64,000 nt of DNA. Origin: Eretmocerus hayati. Its lineage: Eukaryota; Arthropoda; Insecta; Hymenoptera; Aphelinidae. Below are positions 38,101-48,199 of the stretch, piece after piece (the stretch's first letter is position 1; each line of letters opens with the position of its first letter). Position numbers and translations under genes: made by a program. The stretch is taken from assembly GCA_029851415.1 (NCBI GenBank), contig CM056742.1, forward strand, positions 146,449,121-146,513,120, given 5' to 3'. Under the pieces are notes generated by a model. The model made no database searches, was not told where the DNA came from, and saw nothing but the letters and a program-made list of their open reading frames with translations.

Positions 38101-39661
38101 TCGTTGGAAAGGTCTCTTCATGACCTTCAAAATGCTTTTCCAAACGCGCTTGTAAACCCAAGAAGATTGGAGTTATCGTCGAATTAGTACAGGTATGCAT
38201 GTTCCATTATTTATGGTAGGAACTGTACACTAAAGTTGTCATCGAGATTGTTTTTCACAATTTCTTTCGATTTAAATCGTGGTACAAAAATTCGGAATAT
38301 GATTTTTTTGTGGCCTTTCTTTGTTGATTGAATTTTTGTTGATTGAATATAATAGATATTGCGTCAACATCCACACTGCTGAAACTCGAATTTGAGAGCA
38401 CACACAGATTGTCCTGAAAGCCCCAATCTTTTTCTGCTCAATTCAAAAATAGTATATTATGTGACGAGTGCGCAGCACTCGTCACAAACGTCATTTTCTA
38501 GCTGTGCTACGTCGGAAGCGCGACTTTAGACGAGTCCTCGCGAAGCGAGGACGAGTCGAAAATCGCGCTTCCGACGTAGACAGCTAGAAAGGCCAAGCAC
38601 GATCACTAATTGAACATCGTACTTTTCATCCATTTGATGATATTCGGTCTTTTTCTCTTTCAGAATTGCAAATGGCTTTCGAAGCATTTGATAATCAGAA
38701 GAAAGGAATAGTGAGCACAGACATGATTGGTACTATGCTTGGTATGATGGGACTTGAAATTAGAACTAGTCAACTATCAGATGTTGTTGCTGAATTTGAC
38801 CCTCATGGTAAGTTGAACGATAAAAAAAATACCGAGGAAGAAATAAATCAATGATTCAAAGTGAGAATTTTGTGATTCTTGGGGATATTCATTCCTAAAT
38901 TCTGACATTCCTTCAAAAATCCAAGGAATGTTACACTAAATGAGTGACGCATACGTCAACTGCGACGTTACATTTTCTACGGAAATTTTGATTGATGTAG
39001 CAGAGTTTTTTCTTTAAGCTATTCGAGGTAATAAGTAGCTAGAATAAAATGTAGTTATTTGTATTTCAACTCGAGCAAAATTATATTTGAACCGAGTCTG
39101 GCAGATAGCACAGAGCTCTGGCAACGTAAGTGAGATTTGGGTCAAAAAATCTGATCGAATTCCTGAAAAATACCCTCGAACGAAATTGTGTGATGGACAA
39201 AAATTTTTGAATAGTTAGTTGAAAAGCTCGAGATTTTGCCAACTTCACTTGATTATCAATTTCCAGGCAGAAAAGAAATAAGATTCGATGCGTGGTGCAA
39301 CTTAGCAGCAAGATTTCTTGAAGATGATACCGATGCTGAAGCCGTTCAAAAAGAATTGAGAGAAGCATTCCGTCTTTACGATAAAGAAGGTAATGGATAT
39401 ATTACGACAGAAGTATTCAGAGATATTCTTCACGAATTGGACGACAACTTGACACCAGAGGAGCTCGACATGATGATTGAGGAAATTGATGCTGATGGAT
39501 CAGGAACCTTAGATTTTGACGGTACGTAGTGATCCTTATGGGAAGTTATTTCATGTTATACGTCCTTGGATAAATGTGTACAAGTCGATGTGGTTTTCTT
39601 ATACTCATTTCACAAAAACAATATTTGTTTCACAGAATTCATGGAAGCTATGACTAAGTAG
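35183..39661 (+). CDS. TpnC: Troponin C, single-calcium-site (F1/TpnC4-like), 5 coding exons
   Basis: Troponin C is the calcium sensor of the thin-filament troponin complex in muscle. Exons: 35183-35185 (ATG only), 36756-36783, 38664-38807, 39267-39521, 39636-39661 (456 nt, 151 aa). The bare-ATG first exon and the final exon coding EFMEAMTK fit insect troponin C gene structure. Four EF-hand loops can be placed. Loop I (20-31, [12 protein letters not shown]) is degenerate. Loop II (56-67, [12 protein letters not shown]) lacks the ligands at positions 3, 5 and 12. Loop III (97-108, [12 protein letters not shown]) lacks the position-12 Glu. Loop IV (133-144, [12 protein letters not shown]) is canonical. 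One predicted Ca2+ site matches the insect F1 isoform of stretch-activated flight muscle, as known from Lethocerus. Family assignment is firm; isoform assignment is inferred. Intron 2 carries a 1.1-kb foldback element and strong hairpins. Confidence 0.93.
37110..38225. mobile_element. 1.1-kb TA-flanked foldback element (Tc1/mariner-like ends) in TpnC intron 2
   Basis: The whole 1116 bp is a near-continuous inverted repeat with arms of about 530 bp and a short centre near 37640-37715. The left terminus CAGTCTCTACCATAAACAAT matches the reverse complement of the right terminus CAGTTCCTACCATAAATAAT. TA directly flanks both ends (37108-37109, 38226-38227). CAGT-beginning ends with a TA target duplication are typical of Tc1/mariner/pogo elements. 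There is no transposase frame (62 codons or fewer), so it is a non-autonomous palindromic derivative. Arm divergence is moderate, so it is not very recent. Confidence 0.75.
38461..38589. repeat. Two CpG-rich hairpins just upstream of TpnC exon 3
   Basis: Hairpin 1: GTGACGAGTGC (38461-38471), loop GCA, perfect complement 38475-38485. Hairpin 2: 38496-38589, nearly complete pairing of TTCTAGCTGT...CTACGTCGGAAGCGCGA with its inverse, with a central GACGAGTCCTCGC|GAA|GCGAGGACGAGTC tip and one bulged G. They end 75 nt before exon 3 (38664). Their CpG richness contrasts sharply with the AT-rich intron. Confidence 0.75.
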
Positions 39662-39936
39662 AGAAAAATGCGAGAATATTCTAACCGGATGAAATCACTA
39701 TGCGGACGGTACGTGTCACGCAGCATCTAGTTGGGTTTTGAAAACTCAACGAGTGGGGGGAAAATGGATATGCATCAAGTAGAAGTATCACAGCTTGCCT
39801 GTGAGATGAATCAGAATTCAAGTGAATGAAAAAAATGCTGCCTATTGATCAAACTAGTTTAGGTACTTATTTCTGGCAGATCAAGACTTGGCAGATCGTG
39901 AAGATGAGAAGATGTCGAGCTCACAACTCATTTGAT

Positions 39937-39946
39937 AATAAATAAA
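39937..39946 (+). terminator. TpnC: Troponin C polyadenylation signals (overlapping AATAAATAAA)
   Basis: AATAAA at 39937-39942 and again at 39941-39946, about 280 nt after the stop codon at 39661. Confidence 0.6.
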
Positions 39947-39949
39947 GCT

Positions 39950-41290
39950 TATTTTCTATTTTTTATGCGTTTTCTCTTATTTTTCTCCAATATAGTCATT
40001 AGAATCGATCGTTTTCACCGAGTTTTTTTATAGCATTTACTAAAATTTGATGTACTCATCACCTTCAAGTTCCACAAATGATTTAATCTTGGCAGCGTAG
40101 GTACAAAGAGTGAGCTTGCATTGGCGCAAGACTGGAAGTGACTTGGATTCAATTTTTCACCAGAAATAACAGTTTATTATCCAAGAGGAAAGTTATCTCA
40201 CAACAAGTTAGTGGATAAACTTCTAATGATCTTGGTTTCTGGGAGCCCGTATGTCGACTTCGAACTATATTTCTACATTTGATAAACTGACACATAGCTC
40301 ATGAAACAATTTCTGCACTAAATTTCTGATCAATATATAAAATCAAATTTGGAATCCGCATCGTTAAATGTATTCATTATGTGTGAGGATTCTTGCGTGA
40401 CACCCCTCGATTCACAAAAAATCCTCAAGATATTATCATCTTTCAAAATGCACCAAGCAACCATTTCTTTTATGTTATTGTTTCTCATCACGCGCACTAG
40501 TACCCGTGGAGAATTGTAAACGAGATTCAGAAGTTCTCAAGAATTCGAAATTTTCTCAAACAATTTTCGACATTTGCGTCAACATTTTATTACATCATTG
40601 TCCGGGAACGCTCATGGTTAATAATGACAGAAGATTTACAAGGGGTTTACGAAAGATTTTGAGGTCCCCTTGATTCCCGATCACAGCCCAGTTATCGGAA
40701 AAGTCATCTTGCTCGAGGGTTTCAATTTAGAGATTTAGTACGACGCTGTGAAAAAAACGCCAAGTTCGTTATTCAATTACTCATAATACACGTGAAATCT
40801 GGGTGCTTCTAAAGCTCATTACAGAAGCATGTGACAGCGATTCGATCATCACTGATTCCACGAGCCCCCGAAAGCTGTTTGGATGCAACTTCTGACAATG
40901 TTGCAAAAAAGGGGATACGGGGCTTTGCTTAGTGACTCTATGAGCTTACGAGTTTTCCACTATCACTACGGTCATACGCTTATTTTGAGTCTAAGGTCTT
41001 TCTTTTCCACAAGTGAAAACGATGTTAATCAATAATGATTAGAAGGCTCTATTTCACATTTTGATCATTGTTACACTCATAACTATTCCAAATTCAAACT
41101 TGCATGAATAACAGTCAGAAATTTATAAGTTCATAACTTTGTGTTAGAAAAAACTCGAAAAAGGTCATATTATCACCATGTAGCAGCCAACAGCAAATCA
41201 TCCATACAGAGATCCATACCCGATTATAGTACAAACTCGCTATCCTGCTCACAAATTTGGCTCTTCTCCCCCGCTAGGGTATTGTGGTAT
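39950..41290. other. Intergenic between convergent TpnC and Cp190
   Basis: AT-rich, with no open frame above 75 codons and no recognised element apart from the MITE that begins at 41293. Confidence 0.5.
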
Positions 41291-41292
41291 TA

Positions 41293-41469
41293 CCGTGTTT
41301 TTCCTATAGTAAGTCCACCCCGAAGAGTAAGCCCCATTGAGCTCACATTTGGCAAAACGGGTCTATAAATGATAACTTATCCATTTATCAGCCCCTTTGT
41401 TCAACTATAGACCCAGTTTTAACTAGCCAAAAAATTTATAAGCCCCGGCTTGTTACGAGAAAAACACGG
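41293..41469. mobile_element. ~177-bp MITE with short perfect TIRs and TA flanks
   Basis: CCGTGTTTTTC at 41293-41303 is exactly inverted at 41459-41469 (GAAAAACACGG), and TA flanks both ends. Small size, perfect short TIRs and TA duplication fit a Tc1/mariner-related MITE. It lies just beyond the Cp190 3' end. Confidence 0.5.
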
Positions 41470-41516
41470 TAAATTCTCAGGATAAAAGATGCGACTCATT
41501 CTGAGATTTCAGTGGT

Positions 41517-41522
41517 TTTATT
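41517..41522 (-). terminator. Cp190: Candidate Cp190 polyadenylation signal
   Basis: TTTATT on the plus strand (AATAAA on the minus strand), about 480 nt after the Cp190 stop. Another TTTATT near 41630 lies closer and could be used instead. Confidence 0.35.
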
Positions 41523-41998
41523 AAATTTCCATTGGAATAACGTTCAAGATAATGATGAGAGTAAGCACCATTCATGAACTTTAACCACTTACTCTTGTGC
41601 ATATATTCAATAATTACATTGTGATATCATTTATTGTTTACAAGTAAAATCGTATGAATAAATCTTTAGAACTAAACGCCAATCCTAAATCCCAAGTCAC
41701 ATGGCATGACCAAATAAACTTCTCAAATAGATTGTTAGAAAAAATCACTACCCCGATTAAGGTCTCAAAAGATACGACGTAAAAAATTCAATATACAATT
41801 GTCAGGTGCACAATTAAAACGGACACAACAGAGAGTTATGGTGAACCGAAAATTGCACCATTATAAAAGATCGACCACGCACACTTCTTCCCGCACATCT
41901 ATTCACACAATCTATCATCTCAGAAATACTCTAGACTATTGCCTAAAAATAGAAAATTGTCTCTATCCAACATTAGTTTGCATTTCACGATACTAATA

Positions 41999-44900
41999 TC
42001 AATTTTCGGGGTGAGTTTCATACTCCAAAATTTCCGTTTCTTCCTCGAGATACTCAATTACCTCCTCAATCTCGGTCGATTCATTAGCTGTAGTTTGATC
42101 AGTATTATGATTACCTTGCTCATCTGTGTCCATCCTCTGTACCTCTTCTGTTTGTACATTTCCGCTTTCTCCATCCTCCTCGATCGCTTCAAGTTCTTCA
42201 ACGACTTCTTCAACAGTGCCATCTTCCATTTGTGTATATTGGCGGGTTTCATAAATGACGTTGGAGCCATCTGATGCATCATAGTTGGAATCTTGTACAT
42301 AAACAACCATTCCCCTGTCAGAATTTTGAACCATGATCTCGTCATCACCAGATATAGTCACTGGATAGTCTTGTATGTTTTGAAACTGATAATCTTCATC
42401 ATTAACGGCTACCATCTGTTGATTTCTGCCTCTACCATCTACAGAATTGGCCGGCACTTTTTCTTGCTTCACAAAAGTTCTTTTTGTACCATCTTTCCCA
42501 TATGGTATGAACTTACGAGCATCATAAGATAATTTCGTAGATTGAGATTTGCTTACGCTGCTCGGCTGCACCGACTTCTCTGACCTAGTAAAAAACTTGC
42601 GGCTAGTATTTGTATAATCTAATGATTGCGGCTCACTTTTTATAACTTGTTTGATCTTGCCTGTTGAATCGCTCTGATTTTTCACGCACTGCCGATTTTG
42701 AGCTGAATCCGAAGTCGATCGTTGTGAGTCTTGATTTGATGATTTATGTTTGTGATTGAGTTGATGTCTTACCATCAGAGATTCAGACAGAGCAACGTAG
42801 GGACATAATTTACACTTGGGGAAGGACATATTTTTAGGCGGAGGCACATTATGCTTCGTGTATAAGTGGTACATCAATATGTTGCGTTTGGATGCTTTGA
42901 ATCCACAATGTTCACAAACCCTCGGGTCAAATTTCTCATCATGTACGTCTTGCATGTGTCTCCTGTACATTTGATAACTTGTATAGTGTTCCTCTAGATC
43001 ACATTTGTAACATTTCCAAGGCCCAGTTTCGCTGTTATCTACTTGTCCATCTTTTGTCGACCTCGAACCGCTTTTATCGGTGTTATTTGGCAACAGGGAA
43101 TCAGGTTTCATGACAACATAAGAAACTTTCGTTTTACCAGGGGCAGCACATTCACTCTTTGCATCTTTTTGCATGATTTTTAATCGGATATTCTTTTTTT
43201 GTTCCACGAGATGTGGGTATTTCTTCAAAACTTCTCGAATAATTTTTTCATGATTATCTCCAGACTCGCCAGAAGCTGTATTGGGAGAGAATTGTTGATT
43301 GGACCCACCGAAATTTCTTCTTGAATCAGAGCCATTTTTTGATCCTAGGAAGTCTGTGTCTGGATCCTCCCAGTCATCATCTGAGCTGCTAGCCTTCTGT
43401 TCTTTCACAACAGGTGGTAAATCTTCAGATTTAAAAGTGGTATCATCAAGAGTGTTGTCAGCTGATAAAGTTGTATTTTTTTCAAAGGCTTGCACAATAG
43501 GTTGAGTATTGTAAGTGATATCATCAAACGACGAAAAGACGCCAAGAGTCAGTTCTTCTACTTCAGGAAGATCAAAGCGCGACGGGCCTTCGGTCACGTC
43601 CATTGTAGTTCGCTGTCTAGGGTAATGAACAGGAGAATCCATGACGTGCTCCATAATTATGGTTGCTGAATGACTCTCAGTCTTTTTCTTCGGAGCTAGT
43701 ACCCTGCAAAAAGGGGAGAATGCAATGGTTTTTGAGTCCAAACCAATTCTGAATCAATTTCGTAAAGTTTTTTTCCGGCTGATCTTACGATATTTTGACA
43801 GGTGAATCATTTCGAGTGAACTCAAGACAGACTCAAAATTAAAAGATAAGAGCAGGATTTTGGAACCTTGAAAAACCATAGAAGAATACAAGCTTTTCAA
43901 GAGATTTTTCATTTGGAACACGCTAGTCTGCAATCGGACATTCGTCATGTACCTCACAGACGAGTATAAAATGTGAGCACGCTCCATGATTTACATCTCC
44001 ACTTGGTTTTATCAGAATTATAATTGGTGCATCTTGCCTCAGAGTAATATAAACGAGTTCGAATGAGCTCATTCCTATGAAGACTCAATGGGAATCGGAG
44101 CTGAATCTGGGATACCAATCACGATAGTTTGCAAAAGTATAGCCGTGATGAGGATACCTCAGAGGTTCATTTCATTACCAAGTATCAAAGGGTATTTTCA
44201 TTTTTCCTTACTTTCTGTCTGATACGTTTCCTGATGGTTCAGTTTTAATTGTAGTCTGCTTCAATGCAGAAGCGGGAGTGTAAACACATCGCTTTGGAGG
44301 AGATGGATTGCTGGAATCCATTTGGGCATCTAAAAGTTTTGTGAGCACTGACATCTTCAACTTTAGTGCCGTTGCATACAGGGAGTTGAGTTCAGCAGTC
44401 CAAAAGTCCAACTGACCAGTATACATGAACCTAAAGATATTCAAAATTTTCAAATCAATAATCAATAAAGAGGTGAATGGCTGAGTCAGGATACAAAGTT
44501 GTAAAGTTATCATTGACAGTATTGACACTACGCCATTCAATTCAAGAAAAAGCAAGAGATATTGCTAAAACATAATCAAGCCTCCACAGTGAAAAACAAA
44601 AGATCAACTTCCTTGAAGCTACAATAGTTCTATGAATTTCACAGGGATTCAATAATCTTTTCATTTTTTACTTCGAAAGGTAACATACCTTATAATAGAC
44701 TTTACACATTCAAAAGGCATATCTGATGGCATTTCTATGACATCACTTGGTGAGGCTGCATCCCCATTCTGCTCTTGATAAAGTTGGTGAAAATAATCTG
44801 TACATGTAGTGACAACTAATTTGTGGACCTGAAAAGGAAATACTCAATTTAATGAATATACTATACGAAAACACTATGTATTAAAGTTTATGGACTCAAT

Positions 44901-45335
44901 GAGTAGATTGATTTTCTTGAATTAGAAACATTTTTTGAAAGTGTAAGAGACTGATCCAAAATCGGATATTTTAACTAATGAACTGGCTAATTCAGTAATA
45001 TTCAATCTTGAAGGTTCTCAAGTACATACATTTGCCTCACGGCGTTTTTCAAATGTGCTTAAATTCATATCAGTGCAATTTCATTATCATTCTATATTTG
45101 TTGATAGAATTAATTGTAAATAAGCAAATAGACATACTTTCAACATGTTGTTGCTGGTGGGAAATCTAAGACTCAGGTCCAGTAGCTCTTCTTTACAGTA
45201 GAGCTGTAAAAGTCGCTGCAGGAAGAAGGTGCCCCAGTTGTCAACCTTTACTTGCTTCAGCTCTCCATTAGTCACAGAATCGCTGTGGTTTTGCTTGGAC
45301 TGCATGGCTTTGGTTGCGCTTTGCGCTGACTGCAT
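41999..45335 (-). CDS. Cp190: CP190-type BTB and C2H2 zinc-finger insulator/centrosomal protein, 4 coding exons
   Basis: CP190 is a chromatin-insulator cofactor recruited by CTCF, Su(Hw) and others; in flies it also coats centrosomes. Exons on the minus strand: 45335-45138, 44828-44689, 44430-44212, 43703-41999 (2262 nt, 753 aa); phases 0, 2, 2 agree. An N-terminal BTB domain (about residues 28-150) shows KVDNWGTFFLQRL, DLSLRF, VHKLVVTTCTDYF and FMYTGQLDFW, closely resembling fly CP190. Three C2H2 fingers follow at about 417-440 (C-Y-K-C...H...H), 449-470 (C-E-H-C...H...H) and 483-505 (C-K-L-C...H...H). The tail is strongly acidic (EEVVEELEAIEEDGE and EEVIEYLEEETE), as in CP190. It is shorter than fly CP190 (about 1,096 aa). 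An acceptor-like GTCCAG 13 bp before the ATG implies a 5' UTR intron. Confidence 0.9.
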
Positions 45336-46102
45336 GATGATTCTTGTTAACTGGACATTAAAATGGACACTCGATTTTCGTAGCCAAATGTGGATAGAAT
45401 TGAATCAATTTGAATTTAGTTCAATTGAGACTATGCCATCTTCTTGATGAAATGTCTTATTTTGATATCGATATTCAGATTGAGTCGATGACAACACATG
45501 CACTAAGTTATCTTTAAAATGTATTGTGGAAATATTTCTTATCATATGAAGATCTAACAACTAGACTGCCTTGTCCATAGATCAAACTTGTCTAAGATGT
45601 GTTAGGTATAACAATCTGATAAATCTACACACATTTTGGAAGAGTCTGAGCAGCTCACTGCTCATATCAATTTAGATATTGAACTATCTCAACTTTAGGA
45701 AAGTAATTGTCATAATCTCAACAGCTCGAGTCGTTGAAACAAAGATTAACTATGATAGAGAATGAAGAAAACTGATTAGAGGCAAGTCTCATGAAGATAA
45801 TGGAACTACTAACATCTTAAAAATGTCTTAAAAGATTGTGGAAGGTCAGGATCTTAGATTGCGTTACCTACCACTGAAACACTACATACTTTCGAGCTAG
45901 TTGACATATTTTTTGGATGAACAAATACTCAATATTGAGAAATATGATGGGGTAAGACAATTATACATACTATAATCTATTTACACGCTGACCATCATCT
46001 TAGGCTGTATAAATATTCAACATTGGGAAACTTGATAGGGTAATAAGCTGATAATACTCTTCATAAACAGTGAAAACTAAAATAATCACCATAGGAGCTT
46101 AC

Positions 46103-46875
46103 CCTTAGTCACTTGGATTTTCACTGATGATCAATCTTAGGGATTATTTTCCAGGTTTCCATTGGTATAGGATTCATCATCGCTAATTTTCTAAACGACT
46201 AACCAGTCCAAACAATCAGTGATTGTTTTCAACAAACAGTCCGGCCATGCTAAAAAAATTTTGGCCTTTTTCACTTCCACTTTCGTTTCTCGAGCTTCCA
46301 AAAATACGTCAGTGAAAGAACTAATGTGATGATTGTTAACACCGTATCGCGATACTTAAATGTTGAAAAGTTATGTTTACAATCAACAAGACCGAGTACT
46401 TATAACCAAGCTTGTCCAGACGTTTTATATGCCGAAAATGATAATGGTGGGGTCATGGATATTACACGTCGCATAGACGAGAAACGCTATATGAAGTTTC
46501 CTGCTATATGCGCCTTCTTCGTTTATGGAATCATTGACCGTCACAAACCATTCGGGTTTCGTTCGGAATCAGAAATTCAGAACAGACCTAATCTAATAAA
46601 ACACATGCGTCTTCTGCTGCGTTTTACCTATTCTGCTGTCAGCTGTAAATTGTAACTCACAAGTTTTACTATCAGTGTAAATTTTACTATTTCTCTGTTT
46701 CCCCAGTCGTTGATTGACGATCATTTGTATCTACGTGTCATATAATTGTCATACACATCTGTGCGAAGGGACAAAGGCATGGAACCTTGTTAGGGTAAAT
46801 TTTTCACTTTTCAGAGGTTAGAAAAAGTTTGTCGATATATTTCATCGATTTTGTCCACACATCATTCATTTAAAG
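46103..46875. promoter_or_regulatory. Divergent promoter region of Cp190 and Naa10 with first-exon donors
   Basis: Both genes need 5' UTR exons. A minus-strand donor (TAAGG|GTAAGC, intron starting 46102) suits Cp190. A plus-strand donor (TAAAG|GTGAGT, exon ending 46875, intron 46876-47434) suits Naa10. This puts both transcription starts within about 770 bp, head to head. A 109-codon plus-strand open frame (46326-46655) falls here; I recognise nothing in it. Confidence 0.45.
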
Positions 46876-47464
46876 GTGAGTCTAATACAGGAATGTAATT
46901 TCAATTGATTGAATATATTCTTAGAAGAATATCAATGTCAGATATGCAGTAGTAATATGCATTCCAAGTCGAAGTTGTAGAGCACCTGTAAACATGCCTA
47001 TGGGGTGTGTGCTTTGTGAAAAATAGTTATATTTGTATTTCAATAGTATTATTCAGCTATTGAAGGTTTGTAAAATGAGTCAGGTAGTAGGTGTGTAAGT
47101 AGTTCCATGAACTATCTTTCCATGAATGAAGAATTCAAGAATTCATGTAAAAATGATGACCAACTACTAGATTCTTGATCATGTTGCTCCTCTGATTCTG
47201 TGTCCAAGGAAAATCTTCTAGACAATTTGTTGATTTATTACCTACATGTCTGATGCAAGTGACTTCAGTTTCTCACAAGTTACCTATGATTGATTCACTT
47301 TCTCTTGAACAAGATGACTTTGCTGTCAGTGATATCTCCTGGAAAGTCATATAGTTTTATTTTGAGTAGATTTATTGATGAGTAAGAGATTGTATGAGGG
47401 ATTATGGAGCTATCTTTTTAATGATCCTTTCCAGATAATCTCTGAGTACCTGAAACCTGACAAA

Positions 47465-47974
47465 ATGTCCATCACAATCAGATGCGCAACCACAGAAGAT
47501 CTTCTGAATATGCAGCACTGCAACTTACAATGTTTACCAGAGAACTATCAAATGAAGTATTATCTATATCACGCTCTATCATGGCCTCAATTGAGTTATG
47601 TGGCTGAAGATGAGAAACGTCGGATTGTTGGGTATGTTCTTGCAAAAATGGAGGAGGACTGTGAAGATAATCCACATGGCCACATCACAAGCTTAGCAGT
47701 GAAAAGATCACATAGACGTCTCGGAATCGCCCAAAAGCTGATGAACCAAGCTTCCAGAGCTATGGTTGAATGTTTTGGTGCTAAATATGTTTCCTTGCAT
47801 GTCAGGCGGAGTAATCGTGCAGCTTTGAACTTATATACAAATAGTTTACACTTTGAAGTTTCAGAAGTTGAACCCAAATATTATGCTGATGGAGAAGATG
47901 CATATGCTATGAAGAAAGACTTGAATGGAAAGAAGACAGAATCAGCCAAATCAGGAAACCTAGCAGCTTCTTAA
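47465..47974 (+). CDS. Naa10: N-alpha-acetyltransferase 10 (NatA catalytic subunit), uninterrupted coding exon
   Basis: NAA10/ARD1 with NAA15 forms NatA, which acetylates N-termini exposed after Met removal, at the ribosome. The 169-residue protein is almost all GNAT domain: [60 protein letters not shown] with the acetyl-CoA loop RRLGIA (84-89), [17 protein letters not shown] and [15 protein letters not shown]. These match vertebrate NAA10 almost residue for residue. The C-terminal tail after the domain is only about 18 residues; vertebrate NAA10 is about 235 aa. The start at 47465 is chosen because an acceptor (CCTTTCCAG, ending 47434) precedes it and the family begins with this M-x-I-R-x-A pattern. 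The coding sequence has no introns, though a 5' UTR intron is likely, so an old retrocopy (NAA11-like) is conceivable. Confidence 0.93.
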   Translation: MSITIRCATTEDLLNMQHCNLQCLPENYQMKYYLYHALSWPQLSYVAEDEKRRIVGYVLAKMEEDCEDNPHGHITSLAVKRSHRRLGIAQKLMNQASRAMVECFGAKYVSLHVRRSNRAALNLYTNSLHFEVSEVEPKYYADGEDAYAMKKDLNGKKTESAKSGNLAAS

Positions 47975-48164
47975 GTGATGTGAAATTTTATCCTTCATGT
48001 GGACAAAAACTTCGTTACCATTATACTTGTTTCAAATAGGAATTGGGTTTCCCACTAAATCTTTTCAAGAAAATACTTTAGTTGGTGAAGATTTCATGTG
48101 GTAGAATATTCCTTTTGAAAACTTGAAAATGTTGATTGCCTCAGATATGAGTGGAATCATCTTG

Positions 48165-48170
48165 AATAAA
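48165..48170 (+). terminator. Naa10: Candidate Naa10 polyadenylation signal
   Basis: AATAAA about 190 nt after the Naa10 stop at 47974. Confidence 0.45.
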
Positions 48171-48199
48171 TTGAAGGATGGTCAATTTTCTCTGCATTC

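Noticed and set aside
46326..46655. 109-codon plus-strand open frame between Cp190 and Naa10
   Set aside because: It falls in the inferred divergent promoter and Naa10 5' UTR; no family similarity.
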